Assembly (NCBI RefSeq): GCF_011057975.1
Contig: NZ_CP049109.1
Span: forward strand, 124,001-188,000
Source of the DNA: Sphingosinithalassobacter tenebrarum
GTDB taxonomy: Bacteria > Pseudomonadota > Alphaproteobacteria > Sphingomonadales > Sphingomonadaceae
DNA: 64,000 nucleotides
Direction: 5' to 3'
Shown here: piece by piece, positions 57,377 to 64,000 of the stretch
Layout of the letters: each line of letters begins with the position of its first letter
Numbering within the stretch: the stretch's first letter is position 1
The notes under the pieces: model-generated
Seen by the model: only the letters and a program-made list of their open reading frames with translations
Database searches by the model: none
Told to the model about the DNA's origin: nothing
Translations under genes and position numbers: made by a program

Positions 57377-57549
57377 GTCGCGACGCCAATCCACCGCACC
57401 CGTCATGCTGAACTTGGTTCAGCACCCAACGTGCCGCGAACGGTGACCGGGCGCAGACCCCATCCTTCCCCTGCCGGGGGAGGAATAAGTTCGATCCCAC
57501 ATGCGCGAAGGGGGATAAGTGCCCGATAAGTTCGGGGTGACGGGAAGGG
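57377..57549. repeat. intergenic region with inverted-repeat elements
   Basis: The 173-base gap between convergent prs and crtZ holds no supported gene. It contains a perfect hairpin TGCTGAAC-TTG-GTTCAGCA (57406-57424) and a second GC hairpin near 57467-57483 (TTCCCC ... CGGGGG). GATAAGTTCGGGGTGACGGG near 57525 resembles another short dispersed repeat. The hairpins could also end both transcripts. Confidence 0.6.
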
Positions 57550-58047
57550 TCAGCCCTTCGCCGCCCGAATCCCGGCCTTGCCCCGCCGTGCCAACTGCGC
57601 CTTGAGCACCTCGGGTCGCGGCGCCCAGAGAAAGCCAAAGCTCACCGTGCCGTGCTTCGCCTCGACTACATGGTGCAACCGATGCGCCTGGATGATCCGC
57701 TTCATATAGCGTGAGCGCGGCACATAGCGGTGCCCCACGCGGCGATGCACGATCACGTCGTGAAAGCCGAAATAGATCGCGCCGTACGCGGCAATCCCCG
57801 CGCCGATCCACGCGAAACCCGGCCACCAGCCCAGCTGGACCCCGCCGAGCAGCAGCACGAAGGACGGCACCGCGAAGATCGCGGCATAGAGATCGTTCCA
57901 TTCGAATGCGCCGGTGCGCGGGCGGTGATGGCTTTCGTGCAGAAACCAGCCCGGCCCGTGCATCACCCAGCGATGCGCGACATAGGCGAAGCCTTCCATG
58001 AAGATCACGGTCGCGAAGAACAGCAGGATGTGGAACGCAAGCGACAT
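57550..58047 (-). CDS. crtZ: beta-carotene hydroxylase (CrtZ-like)
   Basis: The 165-residue membrane protein of the fatty-acid hydroxylase group has the four His boxes HRWVMH, HESHH, HDVIVHRR and HRLHH that bind a di-iron centre, and about four membrane segments. It adds the ring hydroxyls that give zeaxanthin, or nostoxanthin precursors, in sphingomonads. No other crt genes are in the window. Confidence 0.92.
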   Translation of the reverse strand: MSLAFHILLFFATVIFMEGFAYVAHRWVMHGPGWFLHESHHRPRTGAFEWNDLYAAIFAVPSFVLLLGGVQLGWWPGFAWIGAGIAAYGAIYFGFHDVIVHRRVGHRYVPRSRYMKRIIQAHRLHHVVEAKHGTVSFGFLWAPRPEVLKAQLARRGKAGIRAAKG

Positions 58048-58137
58048 GGCGGCGCCTTACGCCATTCAACGGGCTTTCGCCACGAGTCAGTTGCACGGCG
58101 CTTGCGGTTCTGCGCGGCGGCGTGCCAGTCTTTGCCG

Positions 58138-58473
58138 ATGCGCAAACCCGTTCTGCTGTTGCTGCTCGCCCTGCTCGTCGCCGCCGTGATCGGAACGGTG
58201 CTGCTGTGGCGCGGGCCGGAGGCCCGGCTTCGCGCCGGGCTGGAACGCTCGGGCCTCTCCCCCGAAGTCGCTGCCTGCGCCGCCGAGCATATGGCCGACG
58301 CACTGAGCATCGATCAGCTTCGCCAGCTGGCCGATCTGCAACGCGCTGGCGATACCGACGACCGCGAGACGCTGGAACGGCGAATGCGCGCGCTCGACGA
58401 TCCGCAGATCGTACGCGTTTCCGCGAGAGCGCTGACGCAATGCGCACTGGGCGCGGTGATTGACGGGATTTAA
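58138..58473 (+). CDS. small membrane-anchored or exported helical protein
   Basis: The 111-residue product starts with a strongly hydrophobic segment (about residues 4-23) that acts as signal or anchor. The rest has two Cys residues (VAACAAEHM and TQCALGAV) that could pair and several short helices. I do not recognise a family. It is divergent from crtZ. Confidence 0.68.
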   Translation: MRKPVLLLLLALLVAAVIGTVLLWRGPEARLRAGLERSGLSPEVAACAAEHMADALSIDQLRQLADLQRAGDTDDRETLERRMRALDDPQIVRVSARALTQCALGAVIDGI

Positions 58474-58591
58474 TGCGAACGCCTCGCACTCGCAATTAAA
58501 TCGAAAGAGGTGGATTCGCACGCAATGCTGTGCTTTAGGCGGGCGCGAAAACCCATCAGTAGACACCCATCACAGATAAGGCGGGCTTGCG

Positions 58592-59791
<1,200 letters not shown>

Positions 59792-59798
59792 CCCGCGT

Positions 59799-60000
59799 CA
59801 CCCTCTCCCTTCCCGGGGAGAGAGTTGCGAAGACTTGGGTCGGCGTCAGCCGGCCCCTAGTCGCAGCTGGATGAGGGGGAAGCGGTCAATGCGATCGCGC
59901 GGGCCGGAGGCTCGCTCCACCCGCATCCAGCTCCGCTAGCCGGCACGCCGGCAAGCTACGCCATGCTTCTCCCACCGGCGGGAGAAGACAGTGATATTCG
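59799..60000. repeat. palindromic repeat region between sucC and etfB
   Basis: The gap has no gene but three nested or tandem inverted repeats: CTCTCCC/GGGGAGAG near 59803-59822, a long imperfect pair CCGGCCCCTAGTCGCAGCTG (from 59850) against CCGCATCCAGCTCCGCTAGC (to 59940), and CTTCTCCC/GGGAGAAG near 59966-59988. These look like dispersed small elements and could form stable mRNA hairpins. Confidence 0.6.
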
Positions 60001-60044
60001 ACCCGCGTTCCCCGGAAACGGATCGGAGCATAGGAAGGAAGCAC

Positions 60045-60791
60045 ATGAAGGTTATCGTGCCGGTCAAGCGCGTGCTTGACTATAACGTAAAGCCCCGCGT
60101 CAAGGCGGACGGCAGCGGCGTCGACCTCGCCAACGTCAAGATGTCGATGAACCCGTTCGACGAAATCGCCGTCGAAGAGGCGATCCGCCTCAAGGAAGCG
60201 GGCACCGTCACCGAAATCGTCGCCGTGTCGATCGGCGAGGCCAAGGCGCAGGAAACGCTGCGCACCGCGCTCGCTATGGGCGCCGACCGCGCGATCCTGG
60301 TGACTGCAGAGGATAAGGTCGAGCCGCTCGGCGTCGCCAAGATCCTCGCCAAGATCGTCGAAGAGGAATCGCCCGAAATGGTGATCCTCGGCAAGCAGGC
60401 GATCGACGACGACAACAACCAGACCGGCCAGATGCTCGCGGCGCTGCTCGGCTGGGGTCAGGGCACATTCGCCAGCAAGGTCGAAATCGCCGACGGCGCC
60501 GCCAAGGTGACGCGCGAAGTCGATGGCGGTCTCGAAACCGTCAGCCTCAAGCTGCCGGCGATCGTCACCACCGATCTTCGCCTCAACGAGCCGCGCTACG
60601 CTTCGCTGCCGAACATCATGAAGGCCAAGAGCAAGCCGCTCGCGAACAAGACGCCCGCCGATTACGGCGTCGACACCGCGCCGCGCCTGACGACGCTCAA
60701 GGTCACCGAGCCGCCCAAGCGCGAAGCCGGCATCAAGGTGCCCGACGTCGACACTTTGGTCGCCAAGCTCAAGGAAATGGGTGTCGCGTAA
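60045..60791 (+). CDS. etfB: electron transfer flavoprotein, beta subunit
   Basis: EtfB with EtfA takes electrons from acyl-CoA and similar dehydrogenases to ubiquinone through ETF-QO. The 248-residue protein starts [20 protein letters not shown] and has the AMP-binding [30 protein letters not shown] precedes the ATG at 60045. etfA follows after a 129-base gap holding a repeat. Confidence 0.97.
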   Translation: MKVIVPVKRVLDYNVKPRVKADGSGVDLANVKMSMNPFDEIAVEEAIRLKEAGTVTEIVAVSIGEAKAQETLRTALAMGADRAILVTAEDKVEPLGVAKILAKIVEEESPEMVILGKQAIDDDNNQTGQMLAALLGWGQGTFASKVEIADGAAKVTREVDGGLETVSLKLPAIVTTDLRLNEPRYASLPNIMKAKSKPLANKTPADYGVDTAPRLTTLKVTEPPKREAGIKVPDVDTLVAKLKEMGVA

Positions 60792-60811
60792 CGCGGCTCC
60801 TGTCCATTCCG

Positions 60812-60901
60812 CCGTTGGCCCTGAGCTTGTCGAAGGGCCGTTCTTCTCACCCGAAGGCGGCGATAGAAATTACGGGGCTTCGACAGGCTCAGCCCCAACG
60901 G
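60812..60901. repeat. dispersed inverted-repeat element between etfB and etfA
   Basis: The left arm (CCGTTGGCCCTGAGCTTGTC, from 60812) and right arm (GGCTTCGACAGGCTCAGCCC, within 60874-60901) are imperfect inverted copies around a 35-base core. The arms carry the GCTTGTCGAAG-type core of a short repeat common in sphingomonad intergenic DNA. It lies inside the etfBA transcription unit and would form a large hairpin in the mRNA. Confidence 0.75.
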
Positions 60902-60920
60902 AACAGAGAGGTTTCGTAAC

Positions 60921-61850
60921 ATGAAGACTCTGGTTTGGGTCGAACACGACAACGCATCGCTCAAGGATGCGACGCTCGCCGCCGTCACCGCGGCTTCGAA
61001 GCTCGGTGAAGTGCATCTGCTGGTCGCGGGGTCAGGCTGCTCGGCCGTCGCCGATGCCGCTGCCAAGATCGCCGGCGTGGGCAAGGTCCATGTCGCCGAC
61101 GACGCGGCCTATGAAAACGCGCTGGCCGAAAATGTCGCGCCGCTGATCGCATCGCTGATGGATCATCACGACGCGTTCATCGCGCCCGCGACCACCACCG
61201 GCAAGAATATCGCGCCGCGCGTCGCCGCGCTGCTCGACGTGATGCAGATTTCGGACATCCTCTCGGTCGAGAGCGAAGACACGTTCACGCGCCCGATCTA
61301 TGCCGGCAACGCGATCGCCACCGTCCAGACCAAGGACGCCAAGAAGGTGATCACCGTGCGCGGTACGGCGTTCGACAAGGCCGCTGCCGAAGGCGGTTCG
61401 GGCACGGTCGAAGCCGTGTCGAGCGAAGGCGACAAGGGCATTTCGAGCTTCGTCGGCGCCGAGATCGCCGAAAGCGAACGCCCCGAGCTGACCAGCGCCA
61501 AGATCGTCGTTTCGGGCGGCCGCGCGCTGCAGAATGGCGAGAATTTCAAGGAAATCATCGAACCGCTCGCCGACAAGCTCGGCGCCGCGGTCGGTGCTTC
61601 GCGCGCCGCGGTCGATGCCGGCTATGTCCCCAACGACTATCAGGTCGGCCAGACCGGCAAGATCGTCGCCCCGGAAGTCTATATCGCGATCGGCATTTCG
61701 GGTGCGATCCAGCATCTCGCCGGCATGAAGGATTCGAAGACGATCGTCGCGATCAACAAGGACGAAGACGCGCCGATCTTCCAGGTCGCCGATCTCGGCC
61801 TCGTCGCGGACCTGTTCAAGGCCGTGCCGGAGATGACCGACAAGCTCTGA
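60921..61850 (+). CDS. etfA: electron transfer flavoprotein, alpha subunit
   Basis: The 309-residue FAD-binding subunit has the C-terminal FAD domain motifs [34 protein letters not shown] and [19 protein letters not shown]. It pairs with EtfB to feed electrons from fatty and amino acid oxidation into the quinone pool. A strong terminator follows. Confidence 0.97.
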   Translation: MKTLVWVEHDNASLKDATLAAVTAASKLGEVHLLVAGSGCSAVADAAAKIAGVGKVHVADDAAYENALAENVAPLIASLMDHHDAFIAPATTTGKNIAPRVAALLDVMQISDILSVESEDTFTRPIYAGNAIATVQTKDAKKVITVRGTAFDKAAAEGGSGTVEAVSSEGDKGISSFVGAEIAESERPELTSAKIVVSGGRALQNGENFKEIIEPLADKLGAAVGASRAAVDAGYVPNDYQVGQTGKIVAPEVYIAIGISGAIQHLAGMKDSKTIVAINKDEDAPIFQVADLGLVADLFKAVPEMTDKL

Positions 61851-61871
61851 GCTGCGGCGTGACTCTCGAGG

Positions 61872-61915
61872 AACAAGGGGCGGCGCACCTTCCCGGTGCG
61901 GCCGCCCCTTTTGTT
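61872..61915. terminator. strong rho-independent terminator after etfA
   Basis: A long inverted repeat AACAAGGGGCGGCGCACC ... CGGTGCGGCCGCCCCTTTTG, ending in a T-run, follows etfA. It also works on the opposite strand for the downstream minus-strand pair. Confidence 0.92.
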
Positions 61916-61925
61916 AACTTTATTT

Positions 61926-62309
61926 CTAGCGAAGAATCCTAATCAAATTAGTTTTCACTTCGATAATTACGCGCTTATCAGGTCGAGATTGAGCCTGCTG
62001 AAATTCAAATTCTATAAGGTCGATTGACGCCGCAATGCGCGTGACGGCTTGCGCGTGTTTACACCCGATCCCTACGCGGCTGAGCCTACGAAAGCGGGCC
62101 CTTTGCCCATCCGGTCTACGGGCGATAATGGCCTTAAAATCTGCGTCATCTGTGAGTAGGATGGCCTCAAGGTCATTCGCAACCTTTGCGACAATCGGGT
62201 CTTGGGTCCCTTCAGGGACCGTGTCTTTTGCCCGAATTACTGTATGCCCACGCTTCTCAAGAAAGCGCGAAACTGACTCCGCCACACATTCGTCAGCGAA
62301 GAAGGTCAA
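61926..62309 (-). CDS. DUF5615 PIN-like protein (putative toxin)
   Basis: The 127-residue protein has a PIN-type fold of the DUF5615 group: D6-E7 in [11 protein letters not shown]37 in GTQDPIV, and D54/D55/D57 in [14 protein letters not shown] domains are Mg2+-dependent RNases and often the toxin in toxin-antitoxin pairs. The likely start is TTG 62309 (a CTG at 62327 would overlap the partner's stop). It lies 14 bases after the MerR/DUF433 gene, in clearly lower-GC DNA than the rest of the window. Toxicity is inferred only. Confidence 0.75.
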   Translation of the reverse strand: MTFFADECVAESVSRFLEKRGHTVIRAKDTVPEGTQDPIVAKVANDLEAILLTDDADFKAIIARRPDGQRARFRRLSRVGIGCKHAQAVTRIAASIDLIEFEFQQAQSRPDKRVIIEVKTNLIRILR

Positions 62310-62323
62310 TTTTTGCCGGGCAG

Positions 62324-62962
62324 TCAGGCAACCGCCTTCATTTTGTTTCGCACCGCAGCCACGTCAGATATTGTGATTGATGGATATTCTGCGACGATTT
62401 CTGCGTCGGTATAATTCTCTTCGATGAAACTTTCGATAGCGCTTGTTGGTATACGTGTTCCTGCAATCACATATGCGTTGTGAGCCACATAGCGGCGACG
62501 TTCGATTTGTCCGACTTTCGCAACATCACGATCGCGAAGATTATTCGCCTCTTGCGTGACCTCTTCGACAATGGCCGGAAGTGGGATGTGTTTCAGTACC
62601 GATTGTCCGTCTGCGTCACGCGGAGCGGTGTATAGGTCAAACACCACCTTGCGTTTGAGTACTGCCAGAGGAATTTGTTCCCATGGCCGGTCCGAGCGTT
62701 TCTCGAGTTCTGCCGCTGCTTTTTGAAGCTCTCTAAGAGGAACACCAAACTTATCCGTGAGAATTTTTAGCGTTCGTAGACCCACGAGGTCACGGAAGGA
62801 ATAGACGCGACTATAGGGGTTGCCTCTGTCCTCATCATCAAGATGTTCAGGAGAGAACAGACCGAGCTTGTCCCAGCGCGTAAGGCGTGATTTCGAAAGG
62901 CCGGTTACGCGAGCGGCATGGTCCACGCTGAACGCGCGCAGAACTGCGCTTGTAGCATTCAC
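62324..62962 (-). CDS. MerR-type HTH fused to DUF433 (putative antitoxin/regulator)
   Basis: The 212-residue protein starts with a MerR-like winged helix-turn-helix (about residues 8-75, with VDHAARVTGLSKSRLTRWDKLG) and ends with a DUF433 domain (AYVIAGTRIPTSAIESFIEENYTDAEIVAEYPS). DUF433 occurs as the antitoxin beside PIN-like toxins. GTG 62962 is chosen because GAGGGGGGAAAG lies just upstream; an ATG at 63004 would add 14 residues without a clear binding site. Fusion makes it larger than usual DUF433 antitoxins (about 75 residues). Confidence 0.78.
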   Translation of the reverse strand: MNATSAVLRAFSVDHAARVTGLSKSRLTRWDKLGLFSPEHLDDEDRGNPYSRVYSFRDLVGLRTLKILTDKFGVPLRELQKAAAELEKRSDRPWEQIPLAVLKRKVVFDLYTAPRDADGQSVLKHIPLPAIVEEVTQEANNLRDRDVAKVGQIERRRYVAHNAYVIAGTRIPTSAIESFIEENYTDAEIVAEYPSITISDVAAVRNKMKAVA

Positions 62963-63219
62963 CGCTTTCCCCCCTCGTTTTTCGTGATTCACGTTATATT
63001 CCATCTCAATATTGTGCAAATGGTATGTAGGGTCGTGCTGATGGCGATGGGATTAACGTACGCCAAACGAATTTAGGCCAATCCTCAAAAGACATTTACC
63101 TGCATGCCCTCCTGTCTACGACAGTGGATGCACCTCACACCTTATCGCCTAAAGTGTGATCCGACGCTCAGCGGTTCAAGCAGCTTGACGCTGCACCGCA
63201 GCATAGCCACTTGGCGTCG

Positions 63220-64000
63220 ATGCCAAGCTCCCCCCAAAGCGCCTCCCAGCATCGCTACCCCGTTGCCCTGATCCATTTCGCGCTCGCGATGGGCGGGTTC
63301 GCGATCGGGACGACCGAATTCGCGACGATGAGCCTGCTGCCCTATTTCGCGGCCGATCTCGGCATCGACGAACCGACCGCGGGCCATGTCATCAGCGCTT
63401 ATGCGGCGGGCGTCGTCGTCGGCGCGCCGTTGCTCGCGGTGATCGGGGCGAAGATGCCGCGTCGCCGGCTGCTGGTGCTGCTGATGGCGGTGTTCGCGCT
63501 CGCCAACGGGCTGAGCGCCCTCGCCCCGGACTATACCTCGATGCTGGTCTTCCGCTTTGTCAGCGGCCTGCCGCACGGCGCCTATTTCGGTGTCGCCTCG
63601 CTCGTCGCGGCCTCGCTTGTCCCGCAGGCACAGCGCACCCAGGCCGTGGCGCGCGTGCTGCTCGGGCTCACCGTCGCCACCGTCATCGGCGTGCCGCTCG
63701 CCAACTGGCTGGGGCAGGCGGCAGGGTGGCGCTGGGGCTTCGCCGTCGTCGCCGCGCTCGCCACGGCGACCGCCGCGACCGTATTCGCCGTAGCGCCGCG
63801 CGTCCCCGCCGATCCCGATGCCAGCCCGGCCAAGGAACTCGACGCGCTCAAGCACGGCCAGGTGTGGCTGACGCTCGGCGTCGGCGCGATCGGCTTTGGC
63901 GGCATGTTCTGCGTCTATACTTATGTCGCATCGACGCTGCTCGAAGTGACTCAGGTGTCGGACGGGTGGATCCCGGTGGTGCTCGCGATCTTCGGGCTCG
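63220..64000 (+). CDS. MFS transporter (AraJ-type), 3' end outside window
   Basis: The frame is open from ATG 63220 to the edge: 260 codons with seven or eight membrane segments. It starts with the MFS signature TTEFATMSLLPYFAADL, then GHVISAYAAGVVVGAPL and RFVSGLPHGAYFGVAS, as in the AraJ/arabinose-efflux group (COG2814) that exports sugars or drugs. The remaining third lies outside the window. Base composition returns to the window norm here. Confidence 0.85.
   Translation, partial: MPSSPQSASQHRYPVALIHFALAMGGFAIGTTEFATMSLLPYFAADLGIDEPTAGHVISAYAAGVVVGAPLLAVIGAKMPRRRLLVLLMAVFALANGLSALAPDYTSMLVFRFVSGLPHGAYFGVASLVAASLVPQAQRTQAVARVLLGLTVATVIGVPLANWLGQAAGWRWGFAVVAALATATAATVFAVAPRVPADPDASPAKELDALKHGQVWLTLGVGAIGFGGMFCVYTYVASTLLEVTQVSDGWIPVVLAIFGL

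Noticed and set aside
62963..63219. A further gene in the gap between the toxin-antitoxin-like pair and the MFS gene
   Set aside because: The 257-base stretch holds no frame with a start, binding site and coding character; only a possible promoter (TTGCAC and TATAAC, 15 bases apart, near 62995-63020) is seen.

Overview
The window is a dense, GC-rich (roughly two-thirds G+C) stretch of alphaproteobacterial chromosome. Gene content and order fit a sphingomonad: a DUF3667 zinc-ribbon membrane protein, a DUF4169 peptide beside ssb, sucC followed directly by etfBA with no sucD, ubiquinone genes of the Coq7/Coq9 type, a CrtZ carotenoid hydroxylase, TonB-family proteins and short dispersed inverted repeats. 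I cannot fix the genus from the sequence alone. I found no rRNA, prophage, insertion sequence or CRISPR array. There is one tRNA, Leu(GAG).

Layout. 1-7.0 kb: end of an extensin-like protein, a LOG-family protein, a membrane-anchored cytochrome c, prephenate dehydratase, then the minus-strand chain mutY > serine hydrolase > nudC, and a DciA-like protein. 7.0-13.4 kb: a DsbA-like lipoprotein, smc, a hemerythrin-like protein, a GT87-like membrane glycosyltransferase and a small secreted protein. 13.5-20 kb: a minus-strand run proA > nadD > rsfS > rlmH > envC > ctpA > dsbB > coq7. 20-30.6 kb: DUF3667 protein, ftsH, tilS, cpoB, rodZ, ptsP, a TonB-like protein and a nitronate monooxygenase. 30.7-45 kb: tRNA-Leu, a MATE exporter, DUF3426 protein, ftsE-ftsX-ydcF-plsC, hisC-tyrC, an amine oxidase, metX-metW, pirin, DUF1206, a patatin-like lipoprotein and ssb. 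45-54 kb: feoA-feoB behind a Fur-like box, coq9, an EamA transporter, an Old Yellow Enzyme and a riboflavin cluster. 54-61.9 kb: a frameshifted TonB gene, gltX, prs, crtZ, sucC and etfB-etfA. 61.9-63.0 kb: a lower-GC insert with a toxin-antitoxin-like pair. 63.2 kb to the end: an MFS exporter running off the edge.

How the genes work together. Several groups build or divide the envelope (ftsEX, envC, ctpA, rodZ, cpoB, plsC). FtsEX and an EnvC that seems to lack its own catalytic residues would together control septal amidases. DsbB and a DsbA-like lipoprotein supply disulfides. Aromatic amino acid genes (pheA, and hisC-tyrC as an overlapping pair), proA and metXW cover amino acid synthesis. 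The rib cluster (ribD, ribE, a RibBA-like protein, ribH) makes riboflavin, but the RibBA second domain has lost the zinc cysteines of GTP cyclohydrolase II, so that first step must be encoded elsewhere.

Most notable points: the single-base frameshift in the TonB gene at 54278-54282; the degenerate RibBA; the low-GC MerR/DUF433 plus DUF5615 pair; dispersed repeats between genes and, unusually, inside the first codons of tyrC; and several non-ATG starts backed by strong ribosome binding sites.
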